Shown in pieces: positions 18,201 to 26,700 of a stretch of 50,663 bases of DNA (the first letter of the stretch is position 1; the number at the start of each line of letters is the position of its first letter). Source of the DNA: Azoarcus taiwanensis (GTDB lineage: Bacteria; Pseudomonadota; Gammaproteobacteria; Burkholderiales; Rhodocyclaceae). Below the pieces are notes generated by a model. It was not told the origin of the DNA, did no database searches, and saw only the letters and a list, made by a program, of their open reading frames with translations. Made by a program: the position numbers and the translations under genes. The stretch is taken from positions 1-50,663 of the forward strand of contig NZ_WTVM01000009.1 in the NCBI RefSeq assembly GCF_012910885.1, given 5' to 3'.

Positions 18201-19370
18201 ATGCAGGCTGCCAGTGATGACCAAGTGGACCTGCCCAAGATCCTGATCGTCGATGATTCGCGGATGGTCCGCGCGAGCATCGTCAAGCAGATTCGTGGGC
18301 GTTTCGAGTTTCGAGAAGAGGCCGATGGCGAGGCGGCCTGGCAGGCGCTGGTCATCGATCCCACGGTGGAGCTGGTCCTGACCGACATTGGCATGCCGCA
18401 ACTGGATGGTTACGGCCTGCTTGAACGGATTCGTGCATCCAAGCTCCCGCGCTTGCAGCATATGCCGGTCATCATCATTTCGGGTGACGAAGACGACGCA
18501 GCCCGAGAGCGTGCGCGCATGCTCGGCGCCAACGATTTCGTCATGAAGGGCACAGGCAGCACGGAGTTGCTCGCGCGACTCGATTCACTCGCACGCCTGG
18601 CTCGCGCCCGGCGCGAACTCGAAGAGAGCCGCGCGGCGCTGGCGAATCGTGCCGTGACCGATCCTACCAACGGCTTGCCTACCGAGGCCTATCTCGCCCG
18701 TCGAGGCGAAGAGGCACTGGCGATGGCTCGGCGCCACTTTGGCGAAATCAGCGTCATGGTCATCGAGATCGATCGTTTCGACGGTCTCGCCTTGCGCCAT
18801 GGTGCCGAGGTGCCGCAACTGGTCGCGCGCAAGCTCTCTCGCATTCTGACAACCAAGGTGCGCCAGGAAGACACCGTTGTCGAGATCGCCCCCGGTCGTT
18901 TCGCGGTGCTCTCGCCGGTCAGTGATGCGCTCGCGTGCTGTTCTTTCGCCTTTCGCATGCAGCAGGCCATTGAAAAACTGGTCATGACGTATCGCGAGGA
19001 ACGCATCCGCATCAGCGTCAGCGTAGGAGTTTCCAGCTCGTCTGCTGACGCTGTCGAAGCGATAGAGGAACTGGTGGACCTCGCGACCGAGCGAATGCTC
19101 GACGGTCAGCGTGCCGGTGGCAATCGGGTTGTCGGCGAACAGGGCGAGATCAATCGGGCGGTACTCGAACGGATGTTCGCCCGAGTCGTCAGCGTCGACC
19201 AGATGCTCGGGCGTATCCGGCGTGGCGAAAGCACCCAGGTGCTCGAGCGGTTGCCGGACGTCATCGCAACGCTGTTACCATTGCTCGAACTCATTGAATC
19301 GGAGCAGGCCTGCGGCATGCCGCTGGAGGCTCTGGCGCGATTGGCGCATAAAGACGCCAGCACGCACTGA
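18201..19370 (+). CDS. Response regulator with degenerate GGDEF domain
   Basis: Receiver domain (about 10-135; phospho-Asp in LTDIGMPQLDG, Lys in FVMKGTGS), then a GGDEF-like domain (VTDPTNGLPTEAYL, VMVIEIDRFDGLALRHG) and a helical C-terminus. Where diguanylate cyclases have GG(D/E)EF, this protein reads APGRF (in VVEIAPGRFAVLS), so c-di-GMP synthesis is unlikely. It may bind nucleotide or act as a protein-protein output. Start ATG 18201 has GGGAGG 7 nt upstream. It sits between acuI and prpE on the same strand; no cognate kinase is adjacent. Confidence 0.85.
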   Translation: MQAASDDQVDLPKILIVDDSRMVRASIVKQIRGRFEFREEADGEAAWQALVIDPTVELVLTDIGMPQLDGYGLLERIRASKLPRLQHMPVIIISGDEDDAARERARMLGANDFVMKGTGSTELLARLDSLARLARARRELEESRAALANRAVTDPTNGLPTEAYLARRGEEALAMARRHFGEISVMVIEIDRFDGLALRHGAEVPQLVARKLSRILTTKVRQEDTVVEIAPGRFAVLSPVSDALACCSFAFRMQQAIEKLVMTYREERIRISVSVGVSSSSADAVEAIEELVDLATERMLDGQRAGGNRVVGEQGEINRAVLERMFARVVSVDQMLGRIRRGESTQVLERLPDVIATLLPLLELIESEQACGMPLEALARLAHKDASTH

Positions 19371-19451
19371 ACGCGCTTCGCTTCCGGCAAGGGCCGGGTC
19401 GGGGCGCATATTGCTTGAGTGGAAGGGAATCGTAAAGGGAGAGGAAGTTTT

Positions 19452-21344
19452 ATGACGACATATCAAGAGTTTCACCGCCGTTCCATCGAAGACCGCGACG
19501 GTTTCTGGTCCGAGCAGGCACAGCTGGTGCACTGGAACAAGCAACCGGAGCAGATCTGCGATTATTCGCGCCCGCCGTTCGTCAAATGGTTCAAGGGGGG
19601 CGAGACCAACCTTTTCTACAACGCGGTCGATCGTCACGCTGCCGAGCGCCCTGACGCCAATGCGCTGATCTACATCTCCACCGAAACCAACGAGGAGAAG
19701 GTCTATTCCTTTGCCGAGTTGCAGCGCGAAGTCGAACGCATGGCGGCGATCTACCAGGAGCTCGGTGTCCGCAAGGGCGACCGCGTGCTGATCTACATGC
19801 CGATGATCGCCGAGGCAGCCTTCGCGATGCTCGCCTGCGCGCGCATCGGCGCGATCCACTCGGTTGTGTTCGGTGGCTTTGCGGCCAACTCGCTCGCCAC
19901 GCGCATTGACGACGCCAAGCCGGTGCTCATGGTCAGCGCCGATGCCGGCATGCGCAACGGCAAACCGGTGCCTTACAAGCATCTGCTCGACGAAGCCTGC
20001 AAGCTTGCCGAGTTCCCCCCGCAGAAGGTGCTGCTCGTCGACCGGGGCCTCGACAAGGGTTTCCCGCGTGTCGAAGGGCGTGACGTCGACTACGCCGAAC
20101 TGCGCGCCAAGCACATGGATGCGAAGGTACCGGTGGCCTGGGTCGAGGCCACCGAGCCGAGCTACATCCTCTATACGTCCGGTACCACGGGCAAACCCAA
20201 GGGTGTGCAGCGTGACACCGGAGGCTACTGCGTGGCGCTGGCCGCGTCGATGCAGCACATCTTCAGCGGTGATGCGGGAGAGACCATGTTCTCGACCTCC
20301 GACATCGGCTGGGTGGTCGGCCACAGCTACATCATCTACGGCCCATTGATCGCTGGTATGGCCACGATCATGTACGAGGGCACGCCGCTGCGCCCGGATG
20401 CCGGCATCTGGTGGCAGATCGTCGAGAAGTACAAGGTCAGCGTCATGTTCTCGGCCCCCACCGCAGTGCGAGTGCTGAAGAAACAGGACCCGGCCTGGCT
20501 CAAGAAGTACGACCTGTCGTCGCTCAAGCACCTGTTCCTCGCCGGTGAGCCGCTGGATGAAACCAGCCACAAGTGGATCATGGACGAGCTCGGCATCCCG
20601 GTCATCGACAACTACTGGCAGACCGAAACCGGTTGGCCGATTCTTGCGATCTGCCGTGGTGTCGAGCAGAGCCCGATCAAACTCGGTTCGCCGGCATTCC
20701 CGGTGTACGGTTACGATCTGCGCATCTACCGTGAGGATGGCACTGAGTGCGGTGCCAACGAGAAGGGTATTGTCGGCATCGTGCCGCCGCTGCCGCCGGG
20801 CAACCTCTCCACCGTCTGGGGGCAGGACGAGCGCTTCATCTCAACCTACTTCAGCCTGTTCAAGGAGCCGCTGGTCTACTCCTCGTCCGACTGGGGCATC
20901 AAGGATGAAAACGGCTACCACAGCATCCTCGGGCGCATGGACGATGTCATCAACGTCGCCGGTCATCGACTTGGTACTCGCGAGATCGAGGAGGCGGTTC
21001 AGACCCATCCAGCCGTTGCCGAGGTCGCAGTCGTCGGCGTCGCCGACGAGGTCAAGGGTCAGATGCCTATGGCCTTCGCGGTGCTGAAGGATGCGAGTGC
21101 TGCCGATACGCCCGAAAAGGCCGCCGCGCTCGAGAAGGAAGTGATGAAGCGGGTCGACGCCAGTCTTGGCGCGATCGCACGCCCGAGCCGGGTGCACTTC
21201 ATCACCGGTCTGCCCAAGACTCGCTCCGGCAAGATGCTCCGCCGCTCCATCCAGGCGCTCGCCGAGGGACGCGACGCAGGCGATCTGACCACGATCGAGG
21301 ATCCGAGCACGCTCGATCAGATCAAGGCGGCGCTGAAGGGCTGA
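19452..21344 (+). CDS. prpE: Propionyl-CoA synthetase (propionate--CoA ligase)
   Basis: 630-aa acyl-adenylate-forming enzyme converting propionate, ATP and CoA to propionyl-CoA in the cytoplasm. Seen: the N-terminal ACAS extension (YQEFHRRSIEDRDGFWSEQAQLVHW), P-loop YTSGTTGKPKGVQRDTGGY, WQTETGWPI, hinge LGRMDDVINVAGHRLGTREIEE, and C-terminal catalytic Lys in PKTRSGKMLRR (about 593), the usual site of regulatory acetylation. The QRDTGGY variant after the P-loop and the length favour PrpE over acetyl-CoA synthetase. A strong terminator follows at 21370-21404. Confidence 0.93.
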   Translation: MTTYQEFHRRSIEDRDGFWSEQAQLVHWNKQPEQICDYSRPPFVKWFKGGETNLFYNAVDRHAAERPDANALIYISTETNEEKVYSFAELQREVERMAAIYQELGVRKGDRVLIYMPMIAEAAFAMLACARIGAIHSVVFGGFAANSLATRIDDAKPVLMVSADAGMRNGKPVPYKHLLDEACKLAEFPPQKVLLVDRGLDKGFPRVEGRDVDYAELRAKHMDAKVPVAWVEATEPSYILYTSGTTGKPKGVQRDTGGYCVALAASMQHIFSGDAGETMFSTSDIGWVVGHSYIIYGPLIAGMATIMYEGTPLRPDAGIWWQIVEKYKVSVMFSAPTAVRVLKKQDPAWLKKYDLSSLKHLFLAGEPLDETSHKWIMDELGIPVIDNYWQTETGWPILAICRGVEQSPIKLGSPAFPVYGYDLRIYREDGTECGANEKGIVGIVPPLPPGNLSTVWGQDERFISTYFSLFKEPLVYSSSDWGIKDENGYHSILGRMDDVINVAGHRLGTREIEEAVQTHPAVAEVAVVGVADEVKGQMPMAFAVLKDASAADTPEKAAALEKEVMKRVDASLGAIARPSRVHFITGLPKTRSGKMLRRSIQALAEGRDAGDLTTIEDPSTLDQIKAALKG

Positions 21345-21369
21345 CGCTGACCCGTCCAGCCTGAAAGGC

Positions 21370-21404
21370 AAAAAAAAACGCAGCCATGAGGCTGCGTTTT
21401 TTTT
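21370..21404. terminator. Bidirectional intrinsic terminator after prpE
   Basis: Stem CGCAGCC (21379-21385) / GGCTGCG (21390-21396) with loop ATGA, flanked by nine A on the left and eight T on the right. It can therefore end both prpE (+) and the convergent acyltransferase operon (-). Confidence 0.95.
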
Positions 21405-21476
21405 GGGGGGTGACGAACACGCGCGCCAGAGTCTTGGGCGACTTAACAGGGCTGCCCGGTCAAGGTTGCGCACGTT

Positions 21477-22223
21477 TCAGACCGAGGTCGGCGTCCATGT
21501 CGGCGACCAGCGGGTTCCGATTGAACTGGAAGCGGCCGCGCGTTGCAGATAGTCGTAAATGCTCCGTCGGGCGACGCTTGCGCCGGTTTGTTTCTCGGAA
21601 GCAACGCAGATGCCGTCTTCCACTCGTCTGCTGGGCAAATGCAACAGGACAGCAGGCGCATTGACTCTCGGACAGAGGGTTTCCGGGCCGACGATCCGGC
21701 ATCCGGCCATGCGCGTATAGTAGGCGGCGTGTCGTGGATGGACTTCCATCACGAAGTCTGTCGCGCCGTAGGTGCGGACCGCGACCCGATAGGCGGCATT
21801 GAAGAGCGACGCCAGCGCGGGCTGTGAGCCGAACTCCGGATCGGCAGCCAGGCGGGTCAACTCGCAGAGGCGCCCGCCAAGCTTGCGGTGTGCCTCGATC
21901 TCTTGCGGATACAAATGTTCGGCGAGCAAGCCTTGAGGGCCGTCACTGCGCACCGAGACGGTGGCGACCACGCGCGAACCATGCAGTGCGGCGATCGTTG
22001 TCAGCTCCTGGTCGCACTGATTTCCTCCAGTTGCGCCCAGCCTCAACCCACGTTCGGCATAGCGTTTCTCGATCAGCATGGCGACATCGGCTTCAATGGA
22101 TGAGCCTCGCGACACGACGACGAAACTGACTCCGTCCGGTGGGCGCTGCGCTGTGTGAGTATCACGGCGCTCGACGGGGAAGCGCGTCGCGTCGCGGAGT
22201 CGTGTAGAGATTGAGTTGATCAT
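21477..22223 (-). CDS. FeeM-like N-acyl amino acid synthase (GNAT fold)
   Basis: 248-aa protein resembling the FeeM domain family, which joins a long-chain acyl group (usually from acyl carrier protein) to an amino acid. Seen: FVVVSRGSSIEADVAMLIEKRYAERG, RVVATVSVRSD (GNAT beta-strand region), LCELTRLAADPEF, LFNAAYRVAVRTYGATDFVMEVHPRHAAYYTRM. The ELTRLAAD and VMEVHPRH blocks are typical of the family. ATG 22223 is taken as start for length; the frame is open further upstream to 22484 and the ribosome site is weak. It is last in a five-gene minus-strand run and lies 160 bp after the exosortase-associated acyltransferase gene. The acyl and amino-acid substrates are unknown. Confidence 0.75.
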   Translation of the reverse strand: MINSISTRLRDATRFPVERRDTHTAQRPPDGVSFVVVSRGSSIEADVAMLIEKRYAERGLRLGATGGNQCDQELTTIAALHGSRVVATVSVRSDGPQGLLAEHLYPQEIEAHRKLGGRLCELTRLAADPEFGSQPALASLFNAAYRVAVRTYGATDFVMEVHPRHAAYYTRMAGCRIVGPETLCPRVNAPAVLLHLPSRRVEDGICVASEKQTGASVARRSIYDYLQRAAASSSIGTRWSPTWTPTSV

Positions 22224-22383
22224 GTCGCCGATTGCCTGTCGTCGTGGTGTGACTTGTGTCACGCTTCGAGTCGAAAAGCGCTTGACGATGACTATATACA
22301 ATCCGTCATAGAAGAGGTGTTGAAAGGTGTAACTGGATATGCAGGATTGGCGCCGGGCACACCTTCCAAGAGATGAGTGCCTG

Positions 22384-23247
22384 TCAGGTAGCGACCAAGC
22401 CGGTGACGCATGCAGGGTGGCGAAGTGGCGAGCAGGGAACATCGTCGCCCGTTGCGAGCGCGCTTGAATGTTGCTTCGTCCCATTCGGCCCGGCGGTTGC
22501 TCGATGAGCCTTGTAGCCAGCTTCGATTTCGGCGCGGATCTCGTTCCAGATCGGCCTGAAGATGAATCTCATGTTCCGCGTGACCGAGTCAACATCCAGC
22601 ATTGATGGCACTCTGGTCCCGCGATGCTGGACCGGGGTGCCGATGTGCTTGATATCGACGCCCAGTCGGGCGAAGTGAGTCGCCAGTCGAGGCTCCGTGA
22701 GTACGAACAGGGTTTCGATACCCTCGATCTGCGCCATCGCAATCGCGCCGAGATAAAGCCCTATTGGTATATAGGGAAATCTGGGGTTCGTGACGGATCC
22801 GAAGTCTTCCTCTTGCAGCGGCATCGGCGAGGCTGCATCGCCCCGACGGCGGCGATAGACCGAACGAACCGCGAGACGGGAAACTTCGCCGATACTGGAT
22901 CGTGGCAGGCGTGACGGATCCACGATCATGCGATCGAGCGCATTGGCACAGGTCCGTTCGAATGGCAGCGGCGCATCACGATCGTCCGGCCTGGTCATGA
23001 TCAGCCTGACGCAACCGACGGGGCGTCTGGATTCGCGGCAACTTCTCAGCAGACAATGGACACTATGACCGTCGTATTCGTCCTGCTCGAGCCTGTCCGG
23101 TCGAACCGCTTCGTACGCCAGTTCCTCGCAGTAGACTTCATGTCTGATGCGGTAGACTGCATGAAGCAGGCTCTGGTCGAGGGCCGGGAGGATCTCGAAG
23201 TACTTCCGGAAGCCGTGGCCGAGGTTGAAGCGGTCGAAGATTGACAA
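22384..23247 (-). CDS. PEP-CTERM/exosortase-associated acyltransferase (copy 1)
   Basis: 287-aa member of the exosortase-associated acyltransferase family (TIGR03694 type), distantly like LuxI autoinducer synthases. Members have been linked to long-chain N-acyl amino acid synthesis in PEP-CTERM genomes. Seen: FDRFNLGHGFRKYFEI, YRIRHEVYCEELAYE (the LuxI-like substrate loop), GCVRLIM, IGEVSRLAV, NPRFPYIPIGLYLGAIAMAQ, FVLTEPRLATHFARLG. The second copy at 31758-32498 shares the same blocks. About 45 residues at the C-terminus (TAGPNGTKQHSS onward) extend beyond copy 2 and look disordered. It starts 25 bp after the second permease gene. Confidence 0.85.
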   Translation of the reverse strand: MSIFDRFNLGHGFRKYFEILPALDQSLLHAVYRIRHEVYCEELAYEAVRPDRLEQDEYDGHSVHCLLRSCRESRRPVGCVRLIMTRPDDRDAPLPFERTCANALDRMIVDPSRLPRSSIGEVSRLAVRSVYRRRRGDAASPMPLQEEDFGSVTNPRFPYIPIGLYLGAIAMAQIEGIETLFVLTEPRLATHFARLGVDIKHIGTPVQHRGTRVPSMLDVDSVTRNMRFIFRPIWNEIRAEIEAGYKAHRATAGPNGTKQHSSALATGDDVPCSPLRHPACVTGLVAT

Positions 23248-23272
23248 TAGACCCCCCTTGCGTGTGCTTCTG

Positions 23273-24484
23273 TCACTCGCGGCCGCGGAGTGCGTCGATG
23301 ATGCTCATTCGCGTCGCTCGCCATGCAGGAAGAATTGCCGCAAGAACGCACGCGATGATGCCCACAAACCATGCCTCGACGATGATGTCGGGTGCGAGCC
23401 TTATATAAGCATCATAGCCCATCTCGGAGTTCGGTGGAGGTGGCATCGGGATGCCGATTCCCGAGATGAACAGGGCGATCGAGATGCCCGCCACAACACC
23501 GAACGTGGCCCCGAACAGGCCAATGAGAGTGGATTCATAGACGATCAAACCCACTACGGTAGTGTTCTTGTTGCCGAGCGCGCGCATGGTGCCGAACTCC
23601 CAGGTTCGTTCCATCAGGCTCATGTTCACCGCGTTGATGACGCTGAGGCAGACCATCAGCAACACCATTGCCTTGAGAAACCCGAATTGCTGCGCGTAAA
23701 GATCAACGGTTTTCTCGTAGAAATCATTGAGCTCCCGCCAGTCGAGCACCGAGAGATCCTGTGTCGAGAGACGGGCGCGGGCGGCGCCGACGAAAGCGTC
23801 GGTGAGAGCAGTGTCATCGAGCGACACAACGAGCTTGGATACGCCACTCGTGTCGAGCAGTACCTGCGCATCCGAGAGCGCGATACGCACTGCCCGGGCA
23901 TCGAAATCCTTGGAGAACGTCTGAAAGACACCCACGATTTCGATGTCCAGCGTGTTCATCGCGCCGTCGATCGTGCTGACCAGAAGCGTGGCCTTGTCTC
24001 CAGGGGCGAGTTGCAAGGCATGGGCTACGCCTTCGCCGATCATCGCCCCGAAGGAGTCGTCGGGTTGCAGCGCGCGGCCCGCCTTCATCCTCAGATGGGT
24101 GCCGAGGCGCAACTCCCGCTCAGGTTCTATACCCTCGGCGAGAATGGCGTAGTCCGTCCTTCCATTGTTCAACAGGCCAGAGAACGCAATGCGCGCCATC
24201 GCATCACGGACGCCGGGAGTCTCGAGCAGTTCGGCTCGAAGTGCCTCATGGTTTTCAAGGAGATGACGCTCGGGTGACCGGGATCCATGAGTGAAGATCG
24301 CCGCTTGCCCGATCTGGGCATGGCCGGATTGGGAATGGATCAACGCTTCGCCAAGCTGAATGAAGATGTCGCGCACGAAACCGCCTGACACGACCAAACC
24401 TGAAACGCCGAACACGATCGCCGCCAGGGTGATTGTCGTCCTGATGCGGTTGCGAAGCAGGTTGCGGAAGCTGAGCGTAAACAT
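23273..24484 (-). CDS. ABC transporter permease, FtsX/MacB type (2)
   Basis: 403-aa inner-membrane permease: one N-terminal helix (IRTTITLAAIVFGVSGLVVSG), a large periplasmic MacB_PCD-like domain (about 45-260), then three C-terminal helices (MVLLMVCLSVINAVNMSLMER, TLIGLFGATFGVVAGISIAL, AWFVGIIACVLAAILPAWRA). The ERTWEFGTMRALGNKNTTV loop after helix 2 is the FtsX signature that contacts the ATPase. This fold powers extraction of lipoproteins or lipids rather than channel-type transport. No ATPase is in this operon; the matching one is probably at 29624-30373. It starts 10 bp after permease (1). Confidence 0.87.
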   Translation of the reverse strand: MFTLSFRNLLRNRIRTTITLAAIVFGVSGLVVSGGFVRDIFIQLGEALIHSQSGHAQIGQAAIFTHGSRSPERHLLENHEALRAELLETPGVRDAMARIAFSGLLNNGRTDYAILAEGIEPERELRLGTHLRMKAGRALQPDDSFGAMIGEGVAHALQLAPGDKATLLVSTIDGAMNTLDIEIVGVFQTFSKDFDARAVRIALSDAQVLLDTSGVSKLVVSLDDTALTDAFVGAARARLSTQDLSVLDWRELNDFYEKTVDLYAQQFGFLKAMVLLMVCLSVINAVNMSLMERTWEFGTMRALGNKNTTVVGLIVYESTLIGLFGATFGVVAGISIALFISGIGIPMPPPPNSEMGYDAYIRLAPDIIVEAWFVGIIACVLAAILPAWRATRMSIIDALRGRE

Positions 24485-24494
24485 GTGAATGCCT

Positions 24495-25724
24495 TCACTG
24501 TCGCGCGCGCAGCGCGTCGACGATCTGCAGGCGCGAGGCCCGCCAGGCCGGGTAGATGGACGCCAATACCGTTGTGCTGAATGCCACGACCGAGGCGGTC
24601 GTCAGGTTCTGTGCGGACAATCGGATTCCGGCGTCGAACCCCCACGCCATACCGGGTCCGGGCGGCATGGGAATGCCGATCGCACTCAGGACGAGGGCGC
24701 AGACCACCGCGAGCGCAAGGCCCGCGACTACGCCGACCGCACCCAGAATGCACCCTTCAAGCATGAACATCGTCAGCACAGCGTGCCTCCGGGCGCCCAG
24801 AGCCATGATGGTTCCAATTTCTCCGGTTCTTTCCATCACGACCATCATCATCGTGTTCGAGATCGAGAGCACGATGATGACCGCAATGATGACGTAGATG
24901 ACCCCCACCTGTTTGGACAAGAGCTCGGCGCTCTTCTTGTAGAAGTCGGCCAGATCGTGCCAGGGGACGAATTCCAGTCGCTCAGCAGCGAGCCTTTCTC
25001 GCAACAGTGTGACCGCACCGTCGGTATCCTCGGTACGGTCGAGCAGAATCAGGCGCAAATGTTCGCCCTCGGCTCGTGTCAGCGCGCGCGCGAGTGCGAT
25101 CGGCACCCTGAGTGCGACATCGTCGTAGGCCTTGGTAATGGATTCGAACACCCCGACAAGCGTCGCTTCGACCGCACTGATGCCACCGTCCGGCGTGTTC
25201 GAGATCAACACCAGTCGCTCGCCCACTGCAATCTGCAGGTTGTCCGCGAGCCCGCGCCCCACGATGACCGTGTCGGTCTCCCCGGCCATCAGATTGCGAC
25301 CATCCGGAAAGCGAAGCGCGGCTGACAGCAGGGCCTCGGCAGCGGGATCCACCCCTTCGCCGATGAACGAAAGCGTCTGTTCGCCCGAACTGGCCAGCCC
25401 CGAGATCAGCATGCGCGGTGCCGAGGCCGTGAAACCGGGCAGCGATGCTAGCGTCGAGAGCTCGGCGGGCGAGGGAGAGCCGAGCAGATAGGCGTGCGGG
25501 TCCGCACGACCCCCTTCGAGAAACCCCGGTTTCACGACCTGGATGTGTCCAAGCTGCGAGCGGATCGTGTTTTCCCGTCCGAACTCGAGGTTCCAGGCGA
25601 TGAAACCCGACGCAAGAATCATTGCGACCATACCGAACACGATGGCAACGAGCGCGGCGCGGCTGCGGCCGACCTGCCGGATGACATTGCGCCAGGCGCT
25701 GTCCAGGGCGGGATGTGTCGCCAT
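24495..25724 (-). CDS. ABC transporter permease, FtsX/MacB type (1)
   Basis: 409-aa paralogue of the next permease, with the same plan: N-terminal helix (RAALVAIVFGMVAMILASGF), periplasmic domain to about residue 270, and three C-terminal helices (VIYVIIAVIIVLSISNTMMM, GCILGAVGVVAGLALAVVCA, TTASVVAFSTTVLASIYPAW). It carries the FtsX loop MERTGEIGTIMALGARRHAVL. Two different permeases suggest a LolCE-like heterodimer. The start at 25724 (MATHPALDSAWRNVIRQ) fits the family; further upstream residues look non-native. It begins 13 bp after the methyltransferase gene. Confidence 0.87.
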   Translation of the reverse strand: MATHPALDSAWRNVIRQVGRSRAALVAIVFGMVAMILASGFIAWNLEFGRENTIRSQLGHIQVVKPGFLEGGRADPHAYLLGSPSPAELSTLASLPGFTASAPRMLISGLASSGEQTLSFIGEGVDPAAEALLSAALRFPDGRNLMAGETDTVIVGRGLADNLQIAVGERLVLISNTPDGGISAVEATLVGVFESITKAYDDVALRVPIALARALTRAEGEHLRLILLDRTEDTDGAVTLLRERLAAERLEFVPWHDLADFYKKSAELLSKQVGVIYVIIAVIIVLSISNTMMMVVMERTGEIGTIMALGARRHAVLTMFMLEGCILGAVGVVAGLALAVVCALVLSAIGIPMPPGPGMAWGFDAGIRLSAQNLTTASVVAFSTTVLASIYPAWRASRLQIVDALRARQ

Positions 25725-25737
25725 GGCTGGGGAAGTT

Positions 25738-26406
25738 TCAGCTCTGATTCGGTCGGCGAGCGAGCACGTTGTAGCAGTTGCCCGCCACCTCTTCAGAGAC
25801 GATTTCAAAGCCGCTCTCCATCAGGCGCCGACGGACATCGTCCTGCTCATAAGGGGTGTAGAGAATCCCCTTGCGAATGCCCCAGTCATTGATCCACTGC
25901 GCAATCGACCTGAAGGGCTGGATTGTGCGCGGGTATAGCAGCGCGTTGGCAGCGAGCGTGCCCCCGGGTTTCAGGACGCGGAACACGTCGCGCAGTGCCC
26001 CATCGACCTCCGGGAAGCAATGCACCGAGTTGGCGATATTCACCGTGTCAAAACTCGCGTCAGGATAGGGCAGCGCAGCCGCATCCGCGTGGCGGATCGT
26101 CACGTTGGGATTGCCGGCAAAGCGTTTTCTGGCGCCATCGAGCATCGGTTCTGCGTAGTCGATGCCGGTCACCGTCACATCCGGAAGCCGCTTCAGCTTT
26201 CGCCATCTGAGCACCAACTCGAGCAAGGTGCCGGTGCCGCAAGCCACTTCGAGGTGCTGTGCACCAAAGTTCGGCCCGAAGAAGCGCAGCTGGTTCCAGA
26301 TGGTGCTGTTATACGCGAAGGTGAGGATGAAGAAGCCGCGGATGTCATACCACCAGGGGGGCGAGTCGTATGCCTCGGCGATCTCGTCGCGATTTTTCTT
26401 CTCCAT
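25738..26406 (-). CDS. Class I SAM-dependent methyltransferase
   Basis: 222-aa UbiE/Methyltransf_11-type enzyme. Seen: SAM motif I LEVACGTGTLLELVL, acidic GIDYAEPML, motif II-like HADAAALPYPDASFDTVNIAN, and DVFRVLKPGGTL. The N-terminal DSPPWWYDIRGFFILTFAYN stretch is hydrophobic and could form a lipid-substrate entrance. ATG 26406 follows AGAGGTC. First gene of the minus-strand run methyltransferase, permease, permease, acyltransferase, N-acyl amino acid synthase, so a lipid-like acylated product is a reasonable guess for its substrate. Not proven. Confidence 0.82.
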   Translation of the reverse strand: MEKKNRDEIAEAYDSPPWWYDIRGFFILTFAYNSTIWNQLRFFGPNFGAQHLEVACGTGTLLELVLRWRKLKRLPDVTVTGIDYAEPMLDGARKRFAGNPNVTIRHADAAALPYPDASFDTVNIANSVHCFPEVDGALRDVFRVLKPGGTLAANALLYPRTIQPFRSIAQWINDWGIRKGILYTPYEQDDVRRRLMESGFEIVSEEVAGNCYNVLARRPNQS

Positions 26407-26547
26407 ATTTGACCTCTTGAGGTGTCTGTGAAACTGCAAATGCGCTTCACTTATATCACTCTACAGAATCCAGAGAGCGTGTGGAGAGTGGGGCGTCTGG
26501 CAAAGATGTCTTATGAGTATATTCAAGGGTGTGGCCTTCTTGCGAGG

Positions 26548-26564
26548 TGTCGAAAAATTTTACA
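26548..26564. promoter_or_regulatory. PEP-CTERM box (candidate PrsR site) upstream of PEP-CTERM gene 1
   Basis: TGTCGAAAAATTTTACA, the reverse complement of TGTAAAATTTTTCGACA. It matches the box at 33714-33730 at 16 of 17 positions once oriented the same way relative to the gene. The box ends 63 bp before the -24 element at 26628, a normal distance for an NtrC-class activator site. A shared upstream box in PEP-CTERM genes has been described for this system; assigning PrsR as the binder is inference. Confidence 0.8.
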
Positions 26565-26627
26565 CTTCCGCCGATTCGTTTCTTGATCGAATAGGTAAGT
26601 AACTAAGGAGATTACGGAAAATATTCA

Positions 26628-26643
26628 TGGCATAGTCTTTGCT
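26628..26643 (+). promoter_or_regulatory. Sigma-54 (-24/-12) promoter of PEP-CTERM gene 1
   Basis: TGGCATAGTCTTTGCT: the GG (26629-26630) and GC (26641-26642) pairs have the strict sigma-54 spacing, and the TTGC half is consensus. The start codon lies about 58 bp downstream with AGAAGGAG in between. Confidence 0.85.
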
Positions 26644-26700
26644 AAGAGATGTGTGAGCCCCCGGTTTCGGGGCCAACGGCCAGAAGGAGAAGAAAAAGTG

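Noticed and set aside
18201-19370. Active diguanylate cyclase
   Set aside because: The signature position reads APGRF instead of GG(D/E)EF, so the catalytic residues are missing.
26407-26547. A second sigma-54 promoter on the minus strand driving the methyltransferase operon from the same box
   Set aside because: No GCCA/TGGC element with a correctly spaced GC was found between the box and the operon start.
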